A stretch of DNA of 64,000 bases from CAWHHZ01 sp963829355 (GTDB lineage Bacteria; Acidobacteriota; Thermoanaerobaculia; Gp7-AA8; JAHWKK01). Made by a program: the position numbers and the translations under genes. The first letter of the stretch is position 1. Each line of letters opens with the position of its first letter. This document shows, in pieces, positions 34,443 through 42,550 of the stretch. The notes beneath the pieces were generated by a model that was not told where the DNA came from, ran no database searches, and saw only the letters and a program-made list of their open reading frames with translations. The DNA lies in contig CAWHHZ010000004.1 in the NCBI GenBank assembly GCA_963829355.1, positions 1 through 64,000 of the forward strand, read 5' to 3'.

Positions 34443-37046
34443 ATGAAGCTGAAGAAGGGGACGAGACTCGGCCCGTACGAGATCGAAGGATCGATCGGAG
34501 CCGGGGGTATGGGCGAAGTGTTCCGTGCTCGTGACACACGGCTCGACCGGGTCGTCGCGATCAAGGTCATCTCTCCGCATCTTTCGGCCAATGATCAGCT
34601 TCTCGCACGGTTCGAGCGCGAAGCAAGAGTCGTCTCGTCCCTGAGCCATCCGAATATCTGCACCCTCTACGATGTCGGTGAGTTGGAGGGAGAGGGCGCG
34701 ACAGAGGTTTCTCTCCATTACTTCGTGATGGAGCTCGTCGAAGGGGAAACGCTCGATGAGAGGATTCGTCGGGGCCCTCTGTCAGTTTCGGAGGTCGTGG
34801 CGCTCGGAGTGCAGATTTCGCGGGCGCTCGAGCATGCTCACGCTCGCGGTGTCATTCATCGGGATCTCAAACCCGCAAACATCATGCTCACGATCGCCGG
34901 CGTCAAACTCCTCGACTTCGGCTTGTCGAAGACCCTTCGAGAATCGGAAGACGAGCTAGCCGCCGATGCGAGCCACACCGTGCAGCGAGGGCTCACAGAG
35001 GAGGGCGTCGTGCTGGGCACGTTCCAGTACATGGCTCCCGAACAGGCGGAAGGAAAAGAGGCCGACGCGCGTACGGATATCTTTGCGTTCGGAGCGGTGC
35101 TGTACGAAATGGCTACTGGCCGTCGCGCGTTCGAGGGCTCGAGCCGGGCGAGCCTGATCGCTGCGATCATGGCGATCGATCCGCCCGAGATCAGCGAGGT
35201 CCGGCCGGATGTCGCTCCCGCACTCGCACGCGTGATCGCGAGCTGCCTGGCAAAGAATGCTGCGGACAGGTGGCAGAGCGCTCACGACGTGAGAATTGCG
35301 CTGGAGCTATCGGGGTATCGTTCTCAGGAAGAAACTTCCGCTGCGCCGAGGCGAGGAAGAGTGGTCGTCCCGTGGCTGATCGCCGGCCTGGCGACGGTTG
35401 CCGCACTGGGGCTCTGGTGGGGGCTCGGATCGAGCGACGCTACACCGCGGTCTGCAGTGTTCGAGATCGAGTCCGGGAAGATGCGGTATCACTGGGAAGA
35501 GGCGCCGGTGCGACTTTCGCCTGATGCTCGGCGGCTTGCGTTCGGGTTACGTGGCGAGAATGGGGCCGCGGCCGGAGTTTTCATTCGCGATCTCGACCGT
35601 CTCGAGCCGAGCAGAATCATCGAGGCCTGGGTATATGACCTCTCCTGGTCATGGGATGGACAGGAGATTCTCTTCTTCAGCGATTCCGCGATGCGAAAAA
35701 TCGCGGCAACAGGAGGGCCAGTCACGGTGCTCAGCACAGCGCGCGATTCACGCGGCGCGAGCTGGGGGCCGGACGGCACGATTCTCTTCAGTCCCGACGT
35801 CGCAGGAGGGATCCAGAGGATCGAAGCCGCGGGAGGAGAGGTGCGGAACGTAACGGTCGTCGATGAGGCCGCAGGAGACATCGGGCACTGGCGTCCGGAG
35901 TTTCTGCCGGATGGGCGTCACTTTCTCTTTCTCCTTCACAGCAGGAATGCTTCGAGGAGAGGAATCTGGCTGGGCTCGCTCGATGGCAGTATGCGTCCCC
36001 TGATCGGCACCAACTCGGCGCCGGTTTTTGCCGCACCGGACCGGGTACTCTATTTCCACGATGGGAGTCTGTATGCGCAGAGGCTCGATATGGACAGGCT
36101 CGAGATCGTGGGATCACCCGAACGCGTCGCCGAGGAGGTCGCCTATTCGAGGCGATGGAGCAATCCAGGCTTCACCGCATCGCGGACGGGTGCCATGGCC
36201 TGGCACCGTAGTGATGGTGTGAAGGAGTCTCCCATCGTGGCGTACGATCTTTCGGGAGAGAGGCTCGCGGATCCCGGAATCAGCGGAGGCAACCTGGATC
36301 TCTCGCCGGACGGAGGACGGCTCGCCGTACAGTCGGGCGAAGAATTTCCCGACATCTGGGTCATCGATCTGGAGCGAAAAGCCCGCTCGAGGACGACGAA
36401 TGACGAACTTGCCGAGATCGGCCCCGTCTGGTCGCCAGACGGGAAGTGGATCGCGTATGTCATTTCCGACAATCCATGGCGTCTGATGAGGGTCAGCTCG
36501 AACGGGATGAGCTTGCCCGAGGAACTGCTCAGCTTCAAAGAGATCGGGGGGGAAGTCATCGACTGGTCGAGCGATGGACGGTGGCTGCTCGTCGAGATCT
36601 TCAGCGACCAGAACCAGTTGGATCTGAAACTGGTCGACCTCGAGGACTCGGAGCGGAAGCTGATTCCGCTGCTGACGACACGCTTCGAGGAGTCGAGTGC
36701 ACGGTTCTCCCCCGATGCCAAGTGGTTCGCCTACCAGTCGAACGACACGGGACGCGAAGAGATCCTCGTCCAGCCGTTTCCGCCCGACGGGCGCCGGTGG
36801 CAGATCTCCACCGAAGGGGGCCAGGCCCCTCGATGGTCGGGCGATGGCCGCGCTCTCTACTGGATCGGTGGGGGAAATCTGATGGTCGCCGATATCGAGC
36901 CAGGCGACGGATTCGAGGTCAGGAACACTCGACCTCTGTTCGAGGGCACGTGGATCGACTGGGTCATCGATTCGTCGGGGGAGAGGGTGTACGTGAGCGA
37001 ATCGTCGGGAGCGGGAACGTCTCCGATCGTTCTTCGCCTTCCGTAG
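34443..37046 (+). CDS. Ser/Thr protein kinase with PD40 (WD40-like) propeller
   Basis: 867 residues. The kinase domain (about 1-275) has LGPYEIEGSIGAGGMGEVFRA, a VVAIKVI Lys, HRDLKPANIML, LLDFGLSK and YMAPEQAEG. A membrane helix (VPWLIAGLATVAALGLWWGLG, about 303-323) follows. The remaining 540 residues are PD40 repeats (e.g. WSPDGKWIAY, ARFSPDAKWFAY, LSPDGGRLAV), which fold into a propeller outside the membrane. The design couples an external sensor or scaffold to a cytosolic kinase. A fragment of a second kinase start lies at 20282. Confidence 0.95.
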   Translation: MKLKKGTRLGPYEIEGSIGAGGMGEVFRARDTRLDRVVAIKVISPHLSANDQLLARFEREARVVSSLSHPNICTLYDVGELEGEGATEVSLHYFVMELVEGETLDERIRRGPLSVSEVVALGVQISRALEHAHARGVIHRDLKPANIMLTIAGVKLLDFGLSKTLRESEDELAADASHTVQRGLTEEGVVLGTFQYMAPEQAEGKEADARTDIFAFGAVLYEMATGRRAFEGSSRASLIAAIMAIDPPEISEVRPDVAPALARVIASCLAKNAADRWQSAHDVRIALELSGYRSQEETSAAPRRGRVVVPWLIAGLATVAALGLWWGLGSSDATPRSAVFEIESGKMRYHWEEAPVRLSPDARRLAFGLRGENGAAAGVFIRDLDRLEPSRIIEAWVYDLSWSWDGQEILFFSDSAMRKIAATGGPVTVLSTARDSRGASWGPDGTILFSPDVAGGIQRIEAAGGEVRNVTVVDEAAGDIGHWRPEFLPDGRHFLFLLHSRNASRRGIWLGSLDGSMRPLIGTNSAPVFAAPDRVLYFHDGSLYAQRLDMDRLEIVGSPERVAEEVAYSRRWSNPGFTASRTGAMAWHRSDGVKESPIVAYDLSGERLADPGISGGNLDLSPDGGRLAVQSGEEFPDIWVIDLERKARSRTTNDELAEIGPVWSPDGKWIAYVISDNPWRLMRVSSNGMSLPEELLSFKEIGGEVIDWSSDGRWLLVEIFSDQNQLDLKLVDLEDSERKLIPLLTTRFEESSARFSPDAKWFAYQSNDTGREEILVQPFPPDGRRWQISTEGGQAPRWSGDGRALYWIGGGNLMVADIEPGDGFEVRNTRPLFEGTWIDWVIDSSGERVYVSESSGAGTSPIVLRLP

Positions 37047-37231
37047 CGCCGAGGCGCAACGCTCACGTCGGGCAGCCCCTCATGGATCAGATTAGCCCGT
37101 ATTTCTCACCAGATATCGTGGCGAGGCGGCGGAGAGTGGTGCGGATGCAAGGCGCGCGAAGGTTCGGCCCCGCAGGCATAGTCGACACTATGTCGAGGAG
37201 CCGAATCGAGCGCAACGCAGCAGCCGCGCCG

Positions 37232-37702
37232 CTATCCGTCGCCGCAGTAGAAAGCTGGTGAGAAATGCGGGTTGGGCTTCGGCTCCGGCAACTGCCGCTC
37301 GACGAACGTGAGCATGCGCTCGCGGATCTCGTCCCGTACTCGTCGGTATACCGCCATCTGCTCGTCTTCTCCGCCACTCGCCGATGACGGATCGGCAAAG
37401 CTCCAGTGGAGGCGCTGCCGGCCTCGGGAGAAGTGAGGGCATGATTCGTTCGCCGAGTCGCAGACGGTGATCACGTAGTCCCAGTCCTCGACGATGAAGC
37501 GGTCGAGAGTTTTCGACGTGTGCGAGGAGATGTCGATTCCGATCTCCTGCATCGCGCGGATGGCCAGCGGTCTCACGCGGGTCTGCTCGGTGCCCGCACT
37601 CTTCACTTCAAACCGGTCGCCTGCCATGTCGCGCAACAGTCCCTCGGCCATCTGACTTCGTGCCGAGTTGTGCGTGCAGAGGAAGAGAACTCGTTGTTTC
37701 AT
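37232..37702 (-). CDS. arsC: Arsenate reductase, low-molecular-weight phosphatase type
   Basis: About 156 residues from ATG 37702; the frame upstream (MARCMRGIE) is within the efflux gene and is not needed. The active-site loop is FLCTHNSARSQMAEGLLRD (C-x5-R: Cys10, Arg16) as in thioredoxin-coupled ArsC. Cys in VITVCDSANESCPHF provides the resolving thiols. It reduces arsenate to arsenite for the ACR3 pump encoded upstream. The stop of acr3 is a few bases away, so one operon, arsR-acr3-arsC. The C-terminal extension (PEPKPNPHFSPAFYCGDG) is somewhat long. Confidence 0.94.
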   Translation of the reverse strand: MKQRVLFLCTHNSARSQMAEGLLRDMAGDRFEVKSAGTEQTRVRPLAIRAMQEIGIDISSHTSKTLDRFIVEDWDYVITVCDSANESCPHFSRGRQRLHWSFADPSSASGGEDEQMAVYRRVRDEIRERMLTFVERQLPEPKPNPHFSPAFYCGDG

Positions 37703-37703
37703 C

Positions 37704-38813
37704 TCAATGCCCCTCATGCATCGCGCCACCCGTCTCGGCCGCGAGTCCGCAACAGTCGAACTGTACGATCTCCGCCCGGCTCTCGGGGAACCAGCGCCTT
37801 CTCAGCCACAGGGCGACGCTCACGAGTCCGATCAGGACCGGCACCTCGACGAGTGGACCGATGACGGCCGCAAACGCCGCTCCATGAGCGATGCCGAATG
37901 TGGCGATGGCCACGGCGATCGCGAGCTCGAAATTGTTCGAGGCGGCCGTGAACGACAGGGTGGCCGTCTCCGGATAATTCGCTCCGATTGCGCGCCCTGT
38001 CCAGAAGCTGACGAGGAACATCACGACGAAATAGATCAGCAGCGGGACGGTGATTCGCAGTACGTCGAGCGGAAGCCGGACGATCGCGTCTCCCTTGAGA
38101 CTGAACATGACGATGATCGTGAAAAGGAGAGCGATGAGTGTGATCGGACTGATGCGGGGCACGAACTCGCGGTGGTACCAGTCGAGGCCCTTGAGCTTGC
38201 CGAGGACATAGCGGGTGAGAAAGCCGGCGACGAAGGGGATGCCGAGATAGATTGCGACACTCTCGGCAATTTGACCGATCGTGATGTTCACGACGGCACC
38301 TTCGAGACCGAGAAGGGGAGGGAGGATCGTGATGAAGAACCACGCATACACGCTGAAGAAGAGCACCTGGAAGATCGAGTTGAACGCGACGAGTCCGGCG
38401 CAATACTCGGCGCTGCCGCTCGCCAGGTCGTTCCAGACAATGACCATGGCGATGCACCTGGCGAGGCCGATCAGGATCAGACCGATCATGTACTCCGGGT
38501 AGTCTCTGAGGAACAGGATGGCGAGGAGAAACATCAGGACCGGTCCGATGATCCAGTTCTGCACAAGCGACAACGCCAGAACCTTCTTGTTCCGGAAGAC
38601 GAGGTGAAGCTCCTCGTATCGGACCTTTGCCAGAGGCGGATACATCATCAGGATCAGTCCCGCCGCGAGGGGAACGCTGATCGTCCCGACGTTCCATGCG
38701 TTGATCGCCGCGTTGAACTGTGGAACGGCGTAACCGAGAAGAACGCCGAGAGCCATGGCAGCAAAGATCCAGAGAGTGAGGTAACGATCGAGGAATGAGA
38801 GTCTCTTGTTCAT
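37704..38813 (-). CDS. acr3: ACR3 family arsenite efflux permease
   Basis: 369 residues, ten hydrophobic segments. Family motifs: LARCIAMVIVWNDLA (about 118-132, with the essential Cys in ARCIAMV), FNSIFQVLFFSVYAWFF, and SFTAASNNFELAIAVAIATFG (about 299-319). It exports arsenite using the proton gradient. The ATG overlaps the arsR stop (ATGA). The His-Cys-rich end (VQFDCCGLAAETGG) may bind metal. Confidence 0.95.
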   Translation of the reverse strand: MNKRLSFLDRYLTLWIFAAMALGVLLGYAVPQFNAAINAWNVGTISVPLAAGLILMMYPPLAKVRYEELHLVFRNKKVLALSLVQNWIIGPVLMFLLAILFLRDYPEYMIGLILIGLARCIAMVIVWNDLASGSAEYCAGLVAFNSIFQVLFFSVYAWFFITILPPLLGLEGAVVNITIGQIAESVAIYLGIPFVAGFLTRYVLGKLKGLDWYHREFVPRISPITLIALLFTIIVMFSLKGDAIVRLPLDVLRITVPLLIYFVVMFLVSFWTGRAIGANYPETATLSFTAASNNFELAIAVAIATFGIAHGAAFAAVIGPLVEVPVLIGLVSVALWLRRRWFPESRAEIVQFDCCGLAAETGGAMHEGH

Positions 38814-39247
38814 ATCGTGTTCCGAATCCGCTCGGCCTTCTCGACAGCCTTGACCAGCCTCGGTCGTTTCAACTGATCGAGATCGAGATTCGCGCTGCAG
38901 AGCTCATCGAGTGGAACCTTCCGCAGCTCCCCGAGAAGGATTGCGTCTCCCTTCGCTTCAGGATCAGCGTCGAGACTCGGCCAGATCGAGTCGAACAGAC
39001 CTTCTTCTACTGCATCTTCGTCGAGACGGTACTCGACCCAGCGTCCCTCTTTTCGGTCTGCGATCAGACCGGCTTTTCGCAGCTCTGAGAGATGTTCCGA
39101 AACTGTCGACGTTGCGAGCTTCAGCACCGCGGTCATCTGGCAGACACAGAGCGGCCCGCCACGCAGCGCGGCCAGAAGCCTGAGCCGTGCCGGATGCGCG
39201 ATTGCCTTGTGGATCTGGACGAGGCGGGTCAGTGGGGTGGTATTCAT
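38810..39247 (-). CDS. arsR: ArsR family arsenite-responsive repressor
   Basis: About 145 residues. Winged helix-turn-helix: AHPARLRLLAALRGG, CVCQMTAVLKLATSTVSEHLSELRKAGLI. The Cys-Val-Cys pair in GPLCVCQM is the classical arsenite-binding site of ArsR proteins. It represses its own operon; arsenite binding releases it. An ATTTCG-N8-CGAAAT dyad overlaps its start codon, and a second copy controls the ArsP-type unit at 41083-41102. C-terminal about 60 residues extend beyond the short ArsR form. Confidence 0.95.
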   Translation of the reverse strand: MNTTPLTRLVQIHKAIAHPARLRLLAALRGGPLCVCQMTAVLKLATSTVSEHLSELRKAGLIADRKEGRWVEYRLDEDAVEEGLFDSIWPSLDADPEAKGDAILLGELRKVPLDELCSANLDLDQLKRPRLVKAVEKAERIRNTI

Positions 39248-39265
39248 TTCGTCATCTTCCGAAAT
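39246..39265. promoter_or_regulatory. ArsR operator at the arsR-acr3-arsC promoter
   Basis: Sequence ATTTCGTCATCTTCCGAAAT: perfect 6-bp arms ATTTCG and CGAAAT around eight bases. On the minus strand it begins directly after a TACGCT -10 box and runs to the ATG, so a bound repressor would block RNA polymerase. A second copy with the same arms lies at 41083-41102. Confidence 0.75.
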
Positions 39266-39294
39266 AGCGTAGTGGTTTGGACTGGCAGGGTCAA
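39266..39294 (-). promoter_or_regulatory. Promoter of arsR-acr3-arsC
   Basis: TTGACC (39289-39294) and TACGCT (39266-39271) are 17 bases apart on the minus strand, immediately upstream of the ArsR dyad. Spacing and location are what a repressible sigma70 promoter needs. Confidence 0.65.
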
Positions 39295-39332
39295 GGTTTT
39301 AGCAGCCTGTCATTCCTGTCCCACCACCAGCC

Positions 39333-39433
39333 GTCATTCCGAAGCGAAGCGAGGAATCTGGGCGGGGGTGATCACGAGATCGATCCCCCTCGCGGATTCC
39401 TCAGTCGCGCCGGAGGCGCTCCTTCGGGATGAC
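39333..39433. repeat. Dispersed repeat copy in the arsenic island
   Basis: GTCATTCCGAAG (39333) and CTTCGGGATGAC (39422-39433) form end arms (11 of 12 positions), with a central GC-rich palindrome GGGGGTGATCACGAGATCGATCCCCC-like core. It separates the two arsenic transcription units and resembles the family at 53802 and 60940 only in its ends. Confidence 0.55.
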
Positions 39434-39460
39434 AGTCCGATGGCAGAGCCAGGCGGGATG

Positions 39461-39700
39461 TCAGGCCACGCCCAGTAATGTCCGCACTTCCTCGGCTTTC
39501 GGGATCCGTCCGGACACGACGACTTTGCCGTCGATCGCGACGCCGGGTGTGGCCATCAGACCGAGAGCCATCATCCGCTCGATCGACTCGTCCTTGACGA
39601 GCTCGACGTCGAGCTTTGATTGCTCGACGACCTGCTGGACGACGCGGAATGTTTCCTTACAGCGGGTACAACCAGGTCCGAGAACTTCAATCTTCTGCAT
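39461..39700 (-). CDS. Small thioredoxin-fold redox protein (redox-active disulfide family)
   Basis: About 79 residues from ATG 39700, with AAAGGAG upstream. The active site is VLGPGCTRCKETF (C-T-R-C). The family, thioredoxin_3 or redox-active disulfide protein 2, is often next to an ArsP-type permease, as here (23 bases downstream). It probably supplies or receives electrons in arsenic or thiol handling; the exact partner is unknown. Confidence 0.88.
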   Translation of the reverse strand: MQKIEVLGPGCTRCKETFRVVQQVVEQSKLDVELVKDESIERMMALGLMATPGVAIDGKVVVSGRIPKAEEVRTLLGVA

Positions 39701-39723
39701 GAGAATCTCCTTTGAGTTACGAG

Positions 39724-41058
39724 TCATGTCATGGATCCGAAAGCCAGTCCGGCGCAGGTCGACGCAACGACGACGAGCGCGACGTAGGTGAGCGTCTTTT
39801 TCCAGCCGACCATGCCGGCGATCACGAGCATGCTCGGCAGCGACAGCGCCGGGCCGGCGAGCAGAAGCGCGAGCGCCGGTCCTTTTCCCATTCCTGCCCC
39901 GACGAGCCCCTGGAGGATCGGCACTTCGGTCAGCGTCGCAAAGTACATCAGCGATCCCGCGACGGACGCCAGAGCGACGGAAGCGAACGAATTGCCACCG
40001 AGCGCCGAGGCGACCCAGGCGGAAGGGATCAATCCTTCGTGGCCGGGGCGCCCCAGGAGGAATCCCGCTACGAAGACTCCGATGAAAAGCAGGGGAAGAA
40101 TCTGCCGCGCGAAGCCCCATGTGGCGGCGAACCATCCACCGAGCTCTCCAGTCTCGCGGGCGAGCACGATCGAGAGCCCGAGTGCTCCGGCAGAGAATGC
40201 AACTCCCGGGTGCGATGGAAAGAGGATGGCGAGAACGATGACGGCGGCTGCGACGGTCGCAACTTTACGCACGGCCAGGCCGAACCACGCGACCAGTGCC
40301 GCCGTGAGAGCGAGCGCCGCGGCACCCGTCAGCCACCATCGGACGACCCACACCATCCACCAGAGACCTTCGCTTTCGGCGGGTCGTCCCCAGTTCGCGA
40401 AGACGAGAATCGCAACCATCGACGCAAAAAAGAGCGCGCTCTGCAGCAGGGAGTGTGATGGATCGTCCGTCTGTCGCGCATCGAATCCCCATGAGGCGCG
40501 GCTCTTCTCCTCATTGCGAAAGATCATTGCCATGGCGAGGCCGATGACCACAGCGAAGACGACCGCGCCGATCGCGCGAGCCAGACCGAGCTCGAAGCCG
40601 AGGACTTTCGCCGTCAGGATGATCGCGAGAACATTGATCGCCGGACCGGAGTAGAGGAATGCGACGGCGGGTCCGAGACCCGCGCCCATCCGGTAGATGC
40701 CGCCGAACAGCGGAAGGACGGTGCACGAGCAGACGGCGAGAATCGTCCCGCTCACTGAACCGACCCCGTAGGCGAGGGGTTTCGGGGCGCTCGGCCCGAG
40801 GTACCGCATGACCGAGGCCTGGTTGAGGAAGACCGAGATTGCGCCGGCGATGTAGAAGGCAGGGATGAGGCAGAGGAGGACGTGCTCCTGTGCATACCAG
40901 GCAGAGAGATGAACCGCCTCGACGACGGCAGCGTCAATGCGGGGGGTGTCGGCGGGTATGAGGAAGAAGAGTCCGAAAAGAGCCGCGATGATGGCAGCCG
41001 GTTTCCACTCCGAACGCCAGTCAAACGCCCGTACGACAGTATCGCCCGCCACACTCAC
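39724..41058 (-). CDS. ArsP/DUF318-type permease
   Basis: About 444 residues with several hydrophobic segments. Conserved parts: GTILAVCSCTVLPLFGGIYRMGAGLGPAVAF (two Cys in a C-S-C motif, about residues 108-138), FLYSGPAINVLAIILTAKVLGF, and PILQGLVGAGMGKGPALALLLAGP. This family includes ArsP, which exports trivalent organoarsenicals. Its start is a GTG at 41058, chosen because a stop lies just upstream. An ArsR dyad, ATTTCGTCAACTCCCGAAAT, is 25 bases upstream, so the same ArsR probably represses it. Confidence 0.85.
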   Translation of the reverse strand: MSVAGDTVVRAFDWRSEWKPAAIIAALFGLFFLIPADTPRIDAAVVEAVHLSAWYAQEHVLLCLIPAFYIAGAISVFLNQASVMRYLGPSAPKPLAYGVGSVSGTILAVCSCTVLPLFGGIYRMGAGLGPAVAFLYSGPAINVLAIILTAKVLGFELGLARAIGAVVFAVVIGLAMAMIFRNEEKSRASWGFDARQTDDPSHSLLQSALFFASMVAILVFANWGRPAESEGLWWMVWVVRWWLTGAAALALTAALVAWFGLAVRKVATVAAAVIVLAILFPSHPGVAFSAGALGLSIVLARETGELGGWFAATWGFARQILPLLFIGVFVAGFLLGRPGHEGLIPSAWVASALGGNSFASVALASVAGSLMYFATLTEVPILQGLVGAGMGKGPALALLLAGPALSLPSMLVIAGMVGWKKTLTYVALVVVASTCAGLAFGSMT

Positions 41059-41082
41059 TGAGTCACCGCTGGTCTGATCATC

Positions 41083-41102
41083 ATTTCGTCAACTCCCGAA
41101 AT
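41083..41102. promoter_or_regulatory. Second ArsR operator, upstream of the ArsP-type permease
   Basis: ATTTCGTCAACTCCCGAAAT has the same arms and spacing as the arsR site at 39246-39265. The minus-strand TACGCT -10 box (41103-41108) again precedes it directly; the -35 is weak. The copies share TACGCTATTTCGG exactly. Confidence 0.72.
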
Positions 41103-41215
41103 AGCGTAATCGACGCAATGGAGCGTATCAGGTGATGAGACACACATCGTTGAGTGACGAGAGCAAGGGGCTGGAGCCCGGACCCCCGCGTCGAGATACA
41201 CTCACGTGCGGACTG

Positions 41216-41974
41216 ATGGACATGAGCGACAGAATACGATTTGCTGGTTCGGATGGATCGATGCTCGCTGGCCGGATCGACAGGCCGGAGGGGGAGGTTC
41301 GAGCGTGGGCGCTTTTCGCTCACTGCTTCACCTGCACGAAGAATCTCAAGGCGGTCGGCAATGTCAGCCGGGGCTTGAACGAGCACGGTGTTGCGGTCCT
41401 GCGGTTCGACTTTACCGGACTCGGTGAGAGCGAGGGAGATTTCGCCGACACGAACTTCTCCTCGAACACCGACGATCTCGTTGCTGCCGCCGAGTATCTC
41501 GCGAGCGAGTACAAGTCTCCCTCGATTCTGATCGGTCACTCGCTGGGCGGCGCCGCGGTTCTCCAGGCGGCCTCCCGGATTCCGAGCGCAGTGGCCGTCG
41601 CGACGATCGGTGCGCCCTTCGATCCGTCGCACGTCTCGCGTCTGCTCGTCAGCAGGCGCGAGGAGATCGAGCGGGATGGCCAGGCAACCGTGGAGCTCTC
41701 CGGGCGGCGCTTCACCATCAAGGCGCAGTTTCTGAAGGATCTCGAGAAGCATTCTTCGGAGGCGACGATCGGGTCGCTCGACCGGGCCCTGGTGATCTTT
41801 CACTCGCCCGTCGACGAGGTCGTGGGGATCGACAACGCGGCTGCGATCTTTCAGGCGGCGCGGCATCCCAAGAGCTTCATCTCGCTCGACGATGCCGACC
41901 ATCTCCTCATGCGCCAGAGCGATTCCCGATACGTGGGATCGGTGATCGGGGTGTGGGCAGAGCGGTATCTGTAG
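41216..41974 (+). CDS. Alpha/beta hydrolase
   Basis: About 252 residues from ATG 41216. The fold markers are FAHCFTCTKNLKAV (oxyanion region), VLRFDFTGLGESEGDFA and the nucleophile elbow GHSLGGAAVL (Ser, about residue 112). Asp in FHSPVDEVVGI and His in DDADHLLM complete the triad. Members of this group occur alone or fused with OsmC; no OsmC is fused here. Divergent from the ArsP-type permease gene, with a 157-base gap between the starts. Substrate unknown. Confidence 0.85.
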   Translation: MDMSDRIRFAGSDGSMLAGRIDRPEGEVRAWALFAHCFTCTKNLKAVGNVSRGLNEHGVAVLRFDFTGLGESEGDFADTNFSSNTDDLVAAAEYLASEYKSPSILIGHSLGGAAVLQAASRIPSAVAVATIGAPFDPSHVSRLLVSRREEIERDGQATVELSGRRFTIKAQFLKDLEKHSSEATIGSLDRALVIFHSPVDEVVGIDNAAAIFQAARHPKSFISLDDADHLLMRQSDSRYVGSVIGVWAERYL

Positions 41975-42126
41975 GCTTCCCCAGGGCAGACCAATCCAGC
42001 GTCTTGTGATGTTCGTCACCTTCACGAGTGAGCAAACCTTTTTTCGTGGATGGTGGCTGTCTCTACACTCGTTTTCGCTGGTGACCTGGTCATGAAACCA
42101 GGGAGCCAACGGAGGGATGCAAGAAA

Positions 42127-42468
42127 ATGAATCGTAGAAACTCGACTGTACTCGCAATCACGACTGCGCTCGTCATCGGGCTGGGGCTTCTCGCACAGCC
42201 GGCTGTGGCGGACAGCACGTCTTCCGGTAAGGTCAGTTACGACAAGATGTGCGCAAAGTGCCACGGCGACGACGGTGCAGGCAAGACCACCATCGGCGGA
42301 AAAATGGGCCTGAGAGATCTCGGGTCGGCTGAAGTCCAGAAGATGACGGACGCTGAGCTTTCGAAGATCACGGCTGATGGAGCGGGCAAGATGCCCGGCT
42401 TCTCGAAGAAGCTTTCGCCGGAAGAAATCCAGGCCGTGGTCCACTACATCAGGACCTTCAAGAACTGA
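42127..42468 (+). CDS. Monoheme class I cytochrome c
   Basis: A 113-residue exported cytochrome. Signal peptide 1-28 (ITTALVIGLGLLAQPAVA) is followed by YDKMCAKCHGDDG (CxxCH) and MPGFSKKLSPEEIQAVVHYI, the Met-ligand region. Likely a soluble periplasmic electron carrier for the multiheme complex encoded next. A strong terminator follows, so the downstream gene has its own promoter or read-through. Confidence 0.92.
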   Translation: MNRRNSTVLAITTALVIGLGLLAQPAVADSTSSGKVSYDKMCAKCHGDDGAGKTTIGGKMGLRDLGSAEVQKMTDAELSKITADGAGKMPGFSKKLSPEEIQAVVHYIRTFKN

Positions 42469-42493
42469 GGTCGTGTAACATCCTCCAGAACTT

Positions 42494-42524
42494 CGGCCGC
42501 CTCCATGCGAGGCGGCCGCTTTTT
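42494..42524 (+). terminator. Intrinsic terminator after the cytochrome c gene
   Basis: Ten-base arms CGGCCGCCTC (42494-42503) and GAGGCGGCCG (42509-42518), loop CATGC, followed by CTTTTT. Canonical rho-independent form. Confidence 0.9.
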
Positions 42525-42550
42525 GAGAGCCAGGGCCGAAAGGGTCATCA

